Positions 15,699 through 24,828 are shown, counted from the stretch's first letter. The stretch is DNA of 47,596 nt from Candidatus Bipolaricaulota bacterium (GCA_014361055.1 JACIWI010000112.1:1-47596); one strand, 5' to 3'. Notes: generated by a model not told the origin, from the letters alone. Numbers and translations: made by a program.

Positions 15699-16289
15699 AT
15701 GCGGACGGGGGTGCGCGTTGTGCTGGCGGTGGGGGTTGTGCTTTCCACGGGTGCGCTGAGCGGTTGTTTCCTCAATGTGTTTCAGACGGCCCAGATCCTC
15801 CGGCATGGGGATGTGGCGTTCACGGTGGGGATGGCCGTGCTGGACCTGGCGCCAGCGGTTCTCACCCCCCAGGGGAGGTTGGCGGTGGGCCTGTCCGATG
15901 GGGTGGAGTTCGGGGTCCAGGCCGGGGGGATGGTCAACCCCGGCACCGGAGGGGTGGGGTTCCTCGGGGCAATAGCCGAGCTGAAGCTGTCGCTGGTGGA
16001 CCAGCCGGATGCGCTGGCCCTGGCCGTGGGGGTTGGGGGTGGGTGGAGCGTGATCATGGGCGGATGGGGGCTTCAGGCCTCCCTCTACCTTGACAGCAAC
16101 CTGTGGTTCCTCCCCCTGTACGTGGCGTACCGGCCGATCCTCCCCTTGGGGGCCGAGGAGTTTGCGCCCTTTCACCAGTTGGCAGGAGGCCTGTGCCTGG
16201 ACATTTCCGACAAGGCCCGGCTTCTCCTCGAGGCCGACTTCCTCGGGGGGCTTTGGAGCCCCGGGCTCGCCCTGGAAGTCCAGTTTTAA
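15699..16289 (+). CDS. Lipoprotein, possible outer-membrane barrel
   Basis: This 196-residue protein has a lipoprotein signal: a positively charged start, a hydrophobic stretch and the lipobox LSGC with the acylated cysteine near residue 23. The mature part is rich in short amphipathic strands and glycine (for example GVEFGVQAGGM and ALAVGVGGGWSVIMGGWG) and ends in phenylalanine (LEVQF), as many outer-membrane barrels do. TAGGGGG at 15685-15691 supports ATG 15699 over the one at 15681. The 3' end overlaps the end of the convergent xanthine dehydrogenase gene by 4 bases. No family is recognised. Confidence 0.7.
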   Translation: MRTGVRVVLAVGVVLSTGALSGCFLNVFQTAQILRHGDVAFTVGMAVLDLAPAVLTPQGRLAVGLSDGVEFGVQAGGMVNPGTGGVGFLGAIAELKLSLVDQPDALALAVGVGGGWSVIMGGWGLQASLYLDSNLWFLPLYVAYRPILPLGAEEFAPFHQLAGGLCLDISDKARLLLEADFLGGLWSPGLALEVQF

Positions 16290-18616
16290 CCCGTCCTACT
16301 GCGCAAGGCCGAGAGGACCCGCTCCGGGGTGAACGGGGCCCGGGTGAGGCGGATCCCCACCGCGTCGTAGATGGCGTTGGAGATGGCCGGCAAGGGCCCG
16401 TTGATCCCGACCTCGGCGATCGACTTCGCCCCAAACGGCCCGGTGGGCTCCTCGCTCGGGACCAGGATCGCCTCCACCTCGGGCACGTCCAGGGCCGAGG
16501 GGATCTTGTAGTCGAAGAAGCTTGGGTTTACGCACCGGCCGCGCCCGGAGAACAGCATCTCCTCGTAGAGGGCATGGCCGATCCCCTGGACGACAGCCCC
16601 CTCGAGCTGCCCCTCGGCCTGCTTGGGGTGGATGGCGACCCCGCAGTCGGCCACGGCCACGAACCGCTCCACCCGCACGAGCCCGGTCTCCGTGTCCACC
16701 GCCACCTCACAGAAGAACGCGGCGAACGGGGGCGGGGACTCAGGCGCGACGCAGGATGCGGTGGCCGCGATCTGGTGCTGGTCCACCACGTACGTCGCGC
16801 GGTGCCCCACGTCGGCCAGGGTCACCGCCCGCCCACTGCGCACGCTGCGCACGGCCCCTTGGGAGAGCTCCAGGTCCTCCGGAGCTTCCTCCAGCGCCGC
16901 TGCGGCCACGTCCAGGATCTGGCGCCGCACATCCTCCGCCGCCTTGAGGACCGCGAGCCCCGACACGTAGGTCGTGCTGGAGGCGTACGCCCCCACGTCG
17001 AACGGGGTGAAATCGGTGTCCGAGGAGTAGACAAGTACCTTGTCCACCGACACGCCCAGCGCCTCGGCGGCGATCTGGGCGAGCACGGTGTCGGAGCCGG
17101 TGCCGAGGTCGGTGGCCCCCACGAGGAGGCGGAACGAGCCGTCCTCGTTCATCACAATCGTCGCCGCGCCCATGTCGATCCCGGTGATCCCCGACCCCTG
17201 CATCGCGCACGCCATCCCCACCCCGTACGCCCACGGACCCTCGCGGCGTCGGCGGCCGCGGTTCCTCTTCCACCCGATGCGCTCGGCCCCGATCCGCAGG
17301 CACTCGGGAAGGGCACACGACCGTACGATCTGGGCCTTCCCTTCCCTCCCCTCCCCGATCTTCTCGAAGATGGGGGAGGTCTCCCCGACCCGGATGTGGT
17401 TCCGCTGGCGCAGCTCCAGGGGGTCCAGACCGAGCTTCTCGGCCAGGATGTCCATCGCCACCTCGAGGGCGAAGTAGCCTTGGGTGGCCCCGTACCCGCG
17501 GTACGCCCCGGCCACAGGGAGGTTGGTGTACACCGCCTTCCCATGGAACCGGAGGTGGCGGGCCTTGTTGTAGAGGGGCAGGGTCTTGGAGCCGACGTTT
17601 GAGAGCACGGTCAGGGAATGGGTCCCGTAGGCGCCGGTGTTGGACAGGGCTTCCATGTCGATGGCGCGAAGGGTCCCGTCCCGGCCAGCCCCCAGCTTCA
17701 CCGTGACCCGCATCGGGTGCCGGGTGCGGGAGGCGACGAATTCCTCCTCCCGGGTGTAGGCGATCCGCACCGGCCGCCCGGTGCGCAGGGCAAGGGCCCC
17801 GGCCACCGGCTCGAGGATGATCTCCTGCTTGGCCCCGAACCCCCCGCCGATCCGGGGTTTCACCACCCGGATCCTGGACATCGGGAGCGCGAGCACCCGG
17901 GCCACGATCCGCCGCACATGGAACGGAACTTGGGTCGAGGTACGGATGACGAGCCGGCCGTCCTCGTCGAAGTAGGCGATCACGCAGTGGGGTTCGATCG
18001 GGGTGTGCTGGAGGTAGGGGATCTCGCAGGTCGCTTCCGCCGTCACCGGGGACTCGGCCAGGGCCCGGTCCACGTCCCCGACCGGGATGTCCACCGCGGC
18101 GGCGATGTTGCGCTGGGCGTCGTAGATCCCCTCGGCATCGGGCTCGTCGTGGATGACCGGGGCCCCGGGGGCGAGGGCTTCGTCCACCGATAGGACCGCC
18201 GGCAGGACCTTGTACTCGACCCTGATCTTCCGCAGGGCCTCGTCGGCCGCCTCCTCGGAGGTCGCCGCCACCGCCGCCACCCGGTCCCCCACGTACCGGA
18301 CCTTCCGATCGAACAGGACCGTGTCGTACGGGGAGGGCTCCGGCCACCCCTGGCCGGCGGTGGTGTGGGGGATCCGCGGAACGTTCCCGAAGTGGAGGAT
18401 GCACGCCACCCCGGGGATAGCCTCTGCCGCGGAGGTGTCGATGGCCTCGATCATGGCGTGGGCGTGGGGGGAATGGAGGATCTTCCCCACCAAAGCCCCC
18501 GGCACGTCCATGTCCAGCGTGAACAGGGGCTTCCCACACACCAGGGCTGGCCCGTCCACCTTGTGCACATTCTGGCCCACCACGTCCCTGGCCTTCGCCG
18601 CCACGCTCACCGCCAT
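16286..18616 (-). CDS. xdhA: Xanthine dehydrogenase, molybdenum-binding subunit
   Basis: This 776-residue catalytic subunit binds the molybdopterin cofactor and hydroxylates purines or another N-heterocycle. The Q-loop is IGGGFGAKQ. The substrate-site arginine lies in AYRGYGATQGY (the usual AFRGFG). The MCD-binding GTGSDTVLAQIAAEALG and GPFGAKSIAEVG, with catalytic Glu E735, are present. The length is usual for the separate large subunit of trimeric enzymes. The ATG at 18616 overlaps the 2Fe-2S subunit gene by 10 bases. Gene order on the minus strand is FAD, 2Fe-2S, Mo. Xanthine is the likely substrate because of the nucleoside-type transporter beside it, but aldehyde or CO-dehydrogenase-like specificities share the fold. 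Confidence 0.9.
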   Translation of the reverse strand: MAVSVAAKARDVVGQNVHKVDGPALVCGKPLFTLDMDVPGALVGKILHSPHAHAMIEAIDTSAAEAIPGVACILHFGNVPRIPHTTAGQGWPEPSPYDTVLFDRKVRYVGDRVAAVAATSEEAADEALRKIRVEYKVLPAVLSVDEALAPGAPVIHDEPDAEGIYDAQRNIAAAVDIPVGDVDRALAESPVTAEATCEIPYLQHTPIEPHCVIAYFDEDGRLVIRTSTQVPFHVRRIVARVLALPMSRIRVVKPRIGGGFGAKQEIILEPVAGALALRTGRPVRIAYTREEEFVASRTRHPMRVTVKLGAGRDGTLRAIDMEALSNTGAYGTHSLTVLSNVGSKTLPLYNKARHLRFHGKAVYTNLPVAGAYRGYGATQGYFALEVAMDILAEKLGLDPLELRQRNHIRVGETSPIFEKIGEGREGKAQIVRSCALPECLRIGAERIGWKRNRGRRRREGPWAYGVGMACAMQGSGITGIDMGAATIVMNEDGSFRLLVGATDLGTGSDTVLAQIAAEALGVSVDKVLVYSSDTDFTPFDVGAYASSTTYVSGLAVLKAAEDVRRQILDVAAAALEEAPEDLELSQGAVRSVRSGRAVTLADVGHRATYVVDQHQIAATASCVAPESPPPFAAFFCEVAVDTETGLVRVERFVAVADCGVAIHPKQAEGQLEGAVVQGIGHALYEEMLFSGRGRCVNPSFFDYKIPSALDVPEVEAILVPSEEPTGPFGAKSIAEVGINGPLPAISNAIYDAVGIRLTRAPFTPERVLSALRSRTG

Positions 18617-19080
18617 CGCCCCTCCCGTTTCCACTCCGCCGCGAGCATCACCGCGTCCACGATCTTCCGGTACCCGGTGCACCGACACAGGTTCCCCACG
18701 ATCGCCGTCCGGACTTCCTCCGGGGTGGGATCCGGGTGGCGGGAGAGGAGCTCGTAGGCGACGAGGATCATCCCCGGGGTACAGAACCCGCATTGGACCG
18801 CCCCGGCATCGAGGAACGCCTCCTGAAGGGGATGAGGATCGTTCACCGTGCCTAAGCCCTCCAGGGTGATGATCCGCTTCCCCTGGGCCCGGGCGGCGAA
18901 GGCGATGCACGACCGCACCGCCCGTCCGTCCACGAGCACCGTGCACGCCCCGCAATCTCCGGTGCCGCACCCCTCCTTCACCGACTTCATCCCCAGCCGG
19001 CGGAGGAGCTGGAGCAGGGACTCCCCCGGCTCGACCTCCGGGTACTGGGGAACCCCGTTCAACTCAAAGTAGATCTTCAT
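18607..19080 (-). CDS. xdhC: Xanthine dehydrogenase, 2Fe-2S subunit
   Basis: This 157-residue subunit carries two 2Fe-2S clusters that pass electrons from molybdenum to FAD. The plant-ferredoxin-type cluster uses the cysteines of GCGTGDCGACTVLVDG (about residues 37-52). The second, four-helix cluster uses QCGFCTPGM (about 97-105) and NLCRCTGY (about 132-139). All eight ligands are present. Its ATG overlaps the stop of the FAD subunit gene (ATGA), and the molybdenum subunit starts inside its 3' end, so the three are translated as a coupled set. Confidence 0.93.
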   Translation of the reverse strand: MKIYFELNGVPQYPEVEPGESLLQLLRRLGMKSVKEGCGTGDCGACTVLVDGRAVRSCIAFAARAQGKRIITLEGLGTVNDPHPLQEAFLDAGAVQCGFCTPGMILVAYELLSRHPDPTPEEVRTAIVGNLCRCTGYRKIVDAVMLAAEWKREGRWR

Positions 19081-19934
19081 CGCGCGGCCCTCTCTGCGGC
19101 CCGGGCCACGGCGCGACGCACGACGACCCCCGCCACGCTCCGGCGCCAGGCGGCGCTCGCGCGGCGGTCGTCCCCCACCTTGGCCCGGCGCTCCACCTCC
19201 TCCTGGACCTGGCGCCAAAGGGTGTCGGAGGGGGCCTCCCCCTGGAGGGCCTCCTCGAGCCAGGTGAGGCGCTCGGCCCGGGCCGGGGTTGCCCCCACCG
19301 CCACCCGTGCCCACGCGATCTTTCCGTCCTGAATCCCTACCCCGCACGCGGCGTTGAGGAGGGCGATGTCCCCGGCGGAGCGGGAAAGCTTCTCGAACGC
19401 AAACGCCCCATTCCAGGGCGGAAGGGCGATCTCGGTCAACACCGCCCGGCGGAACACGGCCCGGAACGGCTGGCGGTAGAGCTCCTCTACCAGGGCGTGC
19501 TCCTCCCGCTCACCCTCCCAGCGCGCCTCGGCCCCCAGGGCGACGAGGGCGGTGGGGATGTCCGCCCACGGATGGGCGGAAACCACGGCCCCGCCCAAGG
19601 TGGCCATGTTCCGCAGCGGGGGAACCGCCACCCGACACAGCACCTCGACCAGGGCACCGTGCAGGTACCGCCGCGCCGCTGGGTGTTCCAGGATCTCGGT
19701 GAGGGTGGTCGTGGTCCCGATGCGCAGCCGCCCGTCCTCCTCCCGGACGTAGGAAAGGCCGATCCCCATGATGTCGATCAGCCCCTCGAGGTCGGTACGG
19801 GCGGAGCGGCCGAGATCCACCCCCCCGGCGAGGAGCGCTCCCCGGCCGTGGTAGGCGTCGAGGAGGGACAGCGCTTCCTCTACGTCCCGGGCCCAATGGA
19901 AACGACGGACCCCCGTCAGGCGCACGTCGGTCAC
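19077..19934 (-). CDS. xdhB: Xanthine dehydrogenase, FAD-binding subunit
   Basis: This 285-residue subunit takes electrons from the 2Fe-2S subunit and reduces NAD or ferredoxin. It has the pyrophosphate-binding loop ALLAGGVDLG (about residues 32-41), the second FAD motif NMATLGGAVVSAHPWAD (about residues 108-124), and the CO_deh_flav C-terminal domain. The usual AGGTDL has V for T. The GTG start at 19934 has no ribosome site but sits 7 bases after TATACT, so the operon is probably leaderless. It is the first gene of the trimeric XDH operon and diverges from the BMP transporter. Confidence 0.9.
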   Translation of the reverse strand: MTDVRLTGVRRFHWARDVEEALSLLDAYHGRGALLAGGVDLGRSARTDLEGLIDIMGIGLSYVREEDGRLRIGTTTTLTEILEHPAARRYLHGALVEVLCRVAVPPLRNMATLGGAVVSAHPWADIPTALVALGAEARWEGEREEHALVEELYRQPFRAVFRRAVLTEIALPPWNGAFAFEKLSRSAGDIALLNAACGVGIQDGKIAWARVAVGATPARAERLTWLEEALQGEAPSDTLWRQVQEEVERRAKVGDDRRASAAWRRSVAGVVVRRAVARAAERAAR

Positions 19935-19941
19935 CTGATGG

Positions 19942-19971
19942 AGTATAGCGCCCGGGCCACCTGTAAGGCAA
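19942..19971 (-). promoter_or_regulatory. Sigma-70 promoter of XDH operon (leaderless)
   Basis: On the minus strand: -35 TTGCCT (19971-19966), an 18-base spacer, -10 TATACT (19947-19942). The GTG start lies 7 bases downstream, about where transcription should begin. The -35 is one base away from the -35 of the divergent promoter. Confidence 0.75.
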
Positions 19972-19972
19972 C

Positions 19973-20002
19973 TTGACCGTTGTGGTGGCTCAACGGTATA
20001 CT
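19973..20002 (+). promoter_or_regulatory. Sigma-70 promoter of BMP transporter operon (leaderless)
   Basis: -35 TTGACC (19973-19978), an 18-base spacer, -10 TATACT (19997-20002). The ATG at 20012 is 9 bases further on with no ribosome site. The two divergent promoters would compete for polymerase, or one factor bound at the centre could control both. Confidence 0.78.
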
Positions 20003-20011
20003 GGCCGGGCC

Positions 20012-21580
20012 ATGGGTGGGTGTGCTGGAGTGGGTGTCCCAGGGCAAGGCCGTTCACCGCCCGTACCTACCGTTCTGCTCCAGGACATCACCAAGGCTTT
20101 CCCCGGGGTGCTGGCCAACGACCGGGTGACGTTGGAGCTCCGCGCGGGCGAGGTCCATGCCCTCCTCGGGGAGAACGGGGCCGGCAAGACTACGCTCATG
20201 AACATCCTCTACGGCCTCTACCGGCCGGACTCGGGCGAGATCCTCATCCGCGGCGTTCCCACTCAGATCCATTCTCCCCGCGATGCCATCGCCCACGGGA
20301 TCGGCATGGTCCACCAGCACTTCAAGCTCGTCTTCCCCCACACCGTGGCCGAGAACGTCGCCCTCGGCCTCAAGAGGACCCCGTTCTGGGCCCCGATCCG
20401 GGTCGTGGAGCGAAAACTGCGGGAACTGTCCGAACGCTATGGGCTCCCCGTGGACCCCGGAAGCCGGGTGTGGGAGCTCTCGGCCGGGGAGCAGCAGCGG
20501 GTGGAGATCCTCAAGGCCCTGTATCGGGGGGCAGAGATCCTCATCCTGGACGAGCCGACGAGCGTCCTCACCCCGCAGGAGGCGACCGAGCTGTTCAAGG
20601 TCCTCCTGCGGATGAAGGCCGAAGGGCACGTGGTGGTGTTCATCACGCACAAGCTCGGGGAGGTCATGGAGGTGGCGGACCGGGTGACGGTGATGCGCCG
20701 GGGGCGGGCGGTGGGGACGGTGGCGGTGGCGGGCACCGACAAGGCCGAGCTGGCGCGGATGATGGTCGGCCGCGAGGTCGTGTTCCGGCTTTCCAAGGGG
20801 AAGTGCATGCCCGGGGAGGAGGCGCTCCTCGTCCAGGACCTGTGGGCGAGGAACGACCGGGGGCTCCACGCGGTGCGGGGCGTGTCGCTCCGGGTGTGCC
20901 GGGGGGAGATCTTGGGGATCGCCGGCGTGGCCGGGAACGGCCAACGAGAGCTGGTGGAGACGATCACCGGCCTTCGGCGGGCGGAGCGGGGTCGGGTGGT
21001 GGTCCTGGGCCGGGACCTCACCAACCGTTCGGCGCGGGCGGTGGCCGACGTCGGGGTGGCCCACATCCCCGAGGAGCGATTGCGGATGGGGATCGTCCCG
21101 GGGATGGCGGTGGAGGATAACCTGATCCTCAAGCGGCATCACCGGCCGCCGTTCTCATGGGGGCCGTTCCTCCGGTTGCGCGAGGTGCGGCGGTTCGCCC
21201 AAGAGTCCATCGTGGGGTACGACATTATGACCCCCGCGGCGCGCGCCCCGGCCAAGCTCCTCTCGGGGGGGAACATCCAGAAGCTGATCCTGGCCCGGGA
21301 GCTCTCCGGAGAGCCTGGGCTGATCGTGGCCGCCCACCCCACCTACGGCCTCGACGTGGGGGCCACGGAACAGGTGCGGCGCTACCTCCTCGGGGGGCGG
21401 GAGAAGGGGGTGGGGGTGCTCCTCGTCTCGGAGGACCTGGAGGAGATCATGGAGCTTTCGGACCGGATCGCGGTCATGTTCCGGGGGGAGATCATGGGCG
21501 TGGTTCCGGCGGCGGAGGCGAATCTCGAGGAGATCGGGCTGATGATGGCCGGCGAGCGCCGGCTGGCACCGCAGCCATGA
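20012..21580 (+). CDS. Nucleoside-type ABC transporter, double ATPase subunit
   Basis: This 522-residue cytoplasmic protein has two ABC ATPase domains in tandem, as in the YufO/NupO and sugar MglA-type importers. Domain 1 has Walker A GENGAGKTT, signature LSAGEQQRVE and Walker B ILILDEPTSVLTPQE. Domain 2 has a degenerate Walker A (GVAGNGQREL lacks GKT), signature LSGGNIQK and an altered Walker B (LIVAAHPTYGLDVGA), so only domain 1 should hydrolyse ATP efficiently. The first ~25 residues are extra and glycine-rich. Start 20012 was chosen for its leaderless promoter; a TTG at 19973 lies inside the -35 element. ATGA overlap with the first permease. Confidence 0.9.
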   Translation: MGGCAGVGVPGQGRSPPVPTVLLQDITKAFPGVLANDRVTLELRAGEVHALLGENGAGKTTLMNILYGLYRPDSGEILIRGVPTQIHSPRDAIAHGIGMVHQHFKLVFPHTVAENVALGLKRTPFWAPIRVVERKLRELSERYGLPVDPGSRVWELSAGEQQRVEILKALYRGAEILILDEPTSVLTPQEATELFKVLLRMKAEGHVVVFITHKLGEVMEVADRVTVMRRGRAVGTVAVAGTDKAELARMMVGREVVFRLSKGKCMPGEEALLVQDLWARNDRGLHAVRGVSLRVCRGEILGIAGVAGNGQRELVETITGLRRAERGRVVVLGRDLTNRSARAVADVGVAHIPEERLRMGIVPGMAVEDNLILKRHHRPPFSWGPFLRLREVRRFAQESIVGYDIMTPAARAPAKLLSGGNIQKLILARELSGEPGLIVAAHPTYGLDVGATEQVRRYLLGGREKGVGVLLVSEDLEEIMELSDRIAVMFRGEIMGVVPAAEANLEEIGLMMAGERRLAPQP

Positions 21581-22692
21581 GGCGCGTCGGGCCCTTGCTC
21601 GTGGAACGCCGGATCACCCCGCCCCGCTCGGCGGTGATCGGGGTGTCGGCATTGGCGGTGGTGATCGCCCTCCTGGTGGCGGCGATCATCTTCTGGGGGT
21701 ACGGGGTCAGCCCGTGGCAGGCCTACGCTGCCATCGCCCGGGGCACGGTGGGTAGCCGGGACGGGATCAACGAGATCCTGCGCCGGTCGCTTCCCCTCAT
21801 CCTGTGCGGGGTCGGGTTGACCCTGGCGTTCCGCGCCCAGTTCTGGAACATCGGCGCCGAGGGGCAGCTCCTCGCCGGGGCGGTGGCGGCGACCGGGGTT
21901 GCCCTGTTCGCCCCGCTCCCTGGGCCGTGGTTATTGCTGGCGATGTTCGCGGCCGGGTTCCTTGCCGGGGGGGCCTGGGGGATCGTGCCCGCCCTTCTGC
22001 GGGCCAAGCTCCACGTCAACGAAGTGATCTCCACCCTGATGATGAACTACATCATGATCTACATCGTGGAGTGGCTGATCCACGGGCCGTGGAAAGGGGC
22101 CACCATGCGGGGATTTGCGTACTCCGACTTCTTTCCCGCCGCCGCGCGCCTCCCGTGGATCCCGGGGAGCCGCGTCCACTGGCCAACGCTGGTGATCGGC
22201 GTGGCCGCAGCAGTGGCGGTGGCGCTGATCCTGGCGCGGACGCGCCTCGGATACGAGATCCGGGTGGTGGGCCAGAGCACCGACGCCGCCCGATATGCGG
22301 GCATCGACTTCCTGCGGGTGATCGCGTGGGCGATGTTCCTGTCCGGGGGCCTGGCGGCGCTGGCTGGGGTCGGGGAGGTGGCCGGGGTCCACTTCCGCCT
22401 GCGCAGCCCGACCCACATTTCCATGGGCTACGGGTACACCGCGATCATCGTCGCGTGGCTGGCTCGGGGGAGCCCGCTCGCCGCGGTGTTCACCGCGCTC
22501 CTCTTTGGCCTCATCTTCGCGGCCGGGGACGTGATCAAGGTGGCCCTCAGGATGCCGTTCCAGATCACGGGCGTGTTCAACGGGCTCATCCTGTTTTTCT
22601 TGATCGGAAGCGAAATGCTGATGTACTGGCGGGTGCGGCTTGCCCCGAAGGGGGAACGGTGGACTGGCAGAGCTGGCTCATCGGAACGGTAA
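21577..22692 (+). CDS. Nucleoside-type ABC permease 1 (YufP/NupP-like)
   Basis: This 371-residue inner-membrane protein belongs to the BPD_transp_2 family used with BMP binding proteins. Conserved stretches are FWNIGAEGQLLAG (about residues 88-100), KLHVNEVISTLMMNYI (about 144-159), and RYAGIDFLRVIAWAMFLSGGLAALAGV, the cytoplasmic loop that touches the ATPase. The ATG overlaps the ATPase stop. Its own 3' end overlaps the second permease by 34 bases. The NEVI(S/V)TLMMNYI motif is typical of nucleoside importers. Confidence 0.9.
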   Translation: MRRVGPLLVERRITPPRSAVIGVSALAVVIALLVAAIIFWGYGVSPWQAYAAIARGTVGSRDGINEILRRSLPLILCGVGLTLAFRAQFWNIGAEGQLLAGAVAATGVALFAPLPGPWLLLAMFAAGFLAGGAWGIVPALLRAKLHVNEVISTLMMNYIMIYIVEWLIHGPWKGATMRGFAYSDFFPAAARLPWIPGSRVHWPTLVIGVAAAVAVALILARTRLGYEIRVVGQSTDAARYAGIDFLRVIAWAMFLSGGLAALAGVGEVAGVHFRLRSPTHISMGYGYTAIIVAWLARGSPLAAVFTALLFGLIFAAGDVIKVALRMPFQITGVFNGLILFFLIGSEMLMYWRVRLAPKGERWTGRAGSSER

Positions 22693-23588
22693 GCCGGGCG
22701 CTGGCGTTTGGGACGCCCCTCCTGTGGGGAACGCTTGGGGAGATCTACACCGAGCGGGCCGGGGTGGTGAACCTCGGCGTGGAGGGGATGATGATCCTCG
22801 GGGCATTCTCCGCGTTCGCTGTTGCCCAGACCACCGGCCATCCTGGGCTAGGGGTGCTGATCGCGGCGGTGGTGGGCGGTGCGGCGGCTGTCCTCCACGC
22901 GTTCCTCACCGTGACCCTGCGCGCCAACCAGTACGTGTCCGGGCTGGCCCTGAGCCTGTTCGGCCTTGGGCTGGCCGGCCTCCTCGGTCGGGGGTGGGAG
23001 GGGATCCCGCTTCGCCAGCCCCTCCCCAACGTGACCATCCCCGGGCTTTCCAGGATCCCCGTGCTCGGGCCGATGCTGTTCCAGGGGCAGAGCGTGCTCA
23101 CCTATGCCGGGCTCTTCTTGGCCGTGGTGTTGTGGGTTCTCCTCTACCGCACCCGGTGGGGGATCAGCGTCCGGTCGGTGGGGGAGTCGCCGTCCACTGC
23201 AGACGCACTGGGGGTCAACGTGTTCCTGGTGCGCTACCTGTGTGTAGGCTTCGGCGGGCTCCTCGCCGGGGTGGCGGGGGGGTTTCTCTCGGTGGCGTAC
23301 CGGCCGGCGTGGACGGAGGGGATGACCGCAGGCATGGGCTGGATCGTGATCGCCCTCACCATCTTCGCCGCCTGGGATCCCCTTCAGGCAGTGTGGGGGG
23401 CGTTCTTGTTCGGGGGCCTCTACCACCTCTCGTTCCGGCTGCAGGAGTTCGTGGCCCCCGAGCTCCTCAAGCTCATGCCCTACGCGTTCGCTATACTGGT
23501 GTTGGCCCTTACTGGGCTTGGTAAGGCCCGCCGGCGGTGGGGTGCCCCCGGCGCGTTGGGGTTGCCCTACACCCGCGGCGAGCGGTGA
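22659..23588 (+). CDS. Nucleoside-type ABC permease 2 (YufQ/NupQ-like)
   Basis: This 309-residue permease completes the channel. It shows GTPLLWGTLGEIYTERAGVV near the start, NLGVEGMMILGAFSA, and RANQYVSGLALSLFGLGLAGLLGR, all usual in the smaller permease of BMP systems. The GTG at 22659 has AAGGGGGAACG before it and lies inside the preceding gene. It ends 71 bases before the binding protein. The family transports purine and pyrimidine nucleosides or nucleobases in the characterised examples. Confidence 0.9.
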   Translation: MDWQSWLIGTVSRALAFGTPLLWGTLGEIYTERAGVVNLGVEGMMILGAFSAFAVAQTTGHPGLGVLIAAVVGGAAAVLHAFLTVTLRANQYVSGLALSLFGLGLAGLLGRGWEGIPLRQPLPNVTIPGLSRIPVLGPMLFQGQSVLTYAGLFLAVVLWVLLYRTRWGISVRSVGESPSTADALGVNVFLVRYLCVGFGGLLAGVAGGFLSVAYRPAWTEGMTAGMGWIVIALTIFAAWDPLQAVWGAFLFGGLYHLSFRLQEFVAPELLKLMPYAFAILVLALTGLGKARRRWGAPGALGLPYTRGER

Positions 23589-23659
23589 CGGGAGGTGAGA
23601 GCAGGCGGTAGATGGCTCGGGGTGCGATCGATGATCCATTCTCGCAAGGAGGTGTGCGC

Positions 23660-24811
23660 ATGAGGCTAGTGCGGTTGGTGGCGGCGGTGATGGTGGCGAC
23701 GGCGGTCCTGGGCGCGGTGGGCTTTGCCCAGGCGAAGCTCAAGGTGGGGTTCATCTACGTGGGCCCGATCGGCGACTACGGGTGGAGCCACGCCCACAAC
23801 CTGGGGCGCCTGATCGTGGAGCGGGACCTCGGGGTGGAGACAGTGTACGTGGAGTCCGTGCCCGAAGGGGAGGTGGAGACGTACATCGATCAGCTGGTCC
23901 GTCAGGGGTGTAACGTCATTTTCACCACCAGCTTCGGGTTCATGGACGGGACGCTGGCTGCTGCTCAGCGCTACCCGAACGTGATCTTCGCCCACTGCTC
24001 CGGGTTCAAGCGGGCCCCGAACCTGGCCACGTACATGGCCGACTTCTACCAGGTGTACTACCTGAACGGGCTCATGGCCGGGGCCCTCACCAAGACCGGC
24101 AAGGTCGGGTACGTGGGGGCGTTCCCGATCCCTGAGGTGAAGCGGCACATCAGCGCGTTTACGATCGGGGTGCGCGAGGTGAACCCTAACGCCACGGTGC
24201 ACGTGCGCTGGATCTACGAGTGGTTCAACCCGGCCGCGGCCAAGGAGGCCACCGAGGCCCTGATCGCCGAGGGGTGCGATGTGTTCGCGTTCACTGAGGA
24301 CTCCCCGACCGTGGTCCAGGTGGCGGCGGAGAAGGGGTTCCCGTCCTTCGGCCACTATTCCCCGATGTACGACTTCGCCCCGAACCACGTGGTGTCCGGG
24401 CAGATCGTGCACTGGGAGGAGATCTACGTCGACTTCCTCGGCAAGGTGAAGGCCGGGGAGTACACGGCGAAGAACCTGGCCAACGTGGACTACTGGTGGC
24501 TCCTCTCCCAGAAGGCGGTGGAGCTCGGGGCTAAGTCCGGCATGCCCGTCAACCCTGTGTTCGAGGGCGCGCTTAAGGCCTACATCGTCGACCACCCGGT
24601 CTTCGGGAGGATCTCCGTTTACGATCTTGTGTTCGTTCGCTTGGCGCAGATGGGCAATCCGGGGATCACGTTCGATCCGTTTGAGGGACCTGTGTACGAC
24701 CGGAAGGGTGGCCTCCAGGTCCCCGCAGGCCACTGGATGTCGTACGACGCCCTGATCACCATGGAGTGGGCGGTGGAGGGCGTGGTCGGCCCGTGGCCAG
24801 GTGAGCCGTAG
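23660..24811 (+). CDS. BMP family substrate-binding protein
   Basis: This 383-residue exported protein captures the substrate for the transporter. It has a Sec signal peptide (MRLVRLVAAVMVATAVLGAVG, cut near FAQA) without a lipobox, so it is periplasmic or externally held rather than a lipoprotein like PnrA. The mature part begins KLKVGFIYVGPIGDYGWSHAH, the conserved BMP opening with the substrate-contact Asp-Tyr-Gly-Trp. Later come KTGKVGYVGAFPIPEVKRHI and EDSPTVVQVA. A strong AAGGAGGTG ribosome site supports a high expression level. Close relatives include xanthine/purine-utilising BMP proteins, which fits the neighbouring XDH genes. Confidence 0.9.
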   Translation: MRLVRLVAAVMVATAVLGAVGFAQAKLKVGFIYVGPIGDYGWSHAHNLGRLIVERDLGVETVYVESVPEGEVETYIDQLVRQGCNVIFTTSFGFMDGTLAAAQRYPNVIFAHCSGFKRAPNLATYMADFYQVYYLNGLMAGALTKTGKVGYVGAFPIPEVKRHISAFTIGVREVNPNATVHVRWIYEWFNPAAAKEATEALIAEGCDVFAFTEDSPTVVQVAAEKGFPSFGHYSPMYDFAPNHVVSGQIVHWEEIYVDFLGKVKAGEYTAKNLANVDYWWLLSQKAVELGAKSGMPVNPVFEGALKAYIVDHPVFGRISVYDLVFVRLAQMGNPGITFDPFEGPVYDRKGGLQVPAGHWMSYDALITMEWAVEGVVGPWPGEP

Positions 24812-24828
24812 GCCCCCACGGCAAGGGG

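Noticed and set aside
16103-19347. Long open frames antisense to or out of frame with the XDH genes (for example 16103-17602 plus and 16740-18539 minus)
   Set aside because: They are proline/arginine/glycine-rich low-complexity translations produced by GC-rich third positions of the real genes; no ribosome sites or family motifs.
23488-23496. TATACT inside the second permease gene as a promoter for the BMP gene
   Set aside because: It lies about 165 bases before the BMP start within coding sequence with no -35 at the right distance; the BMP gene has a strong ribosome site and fits operon transcription.
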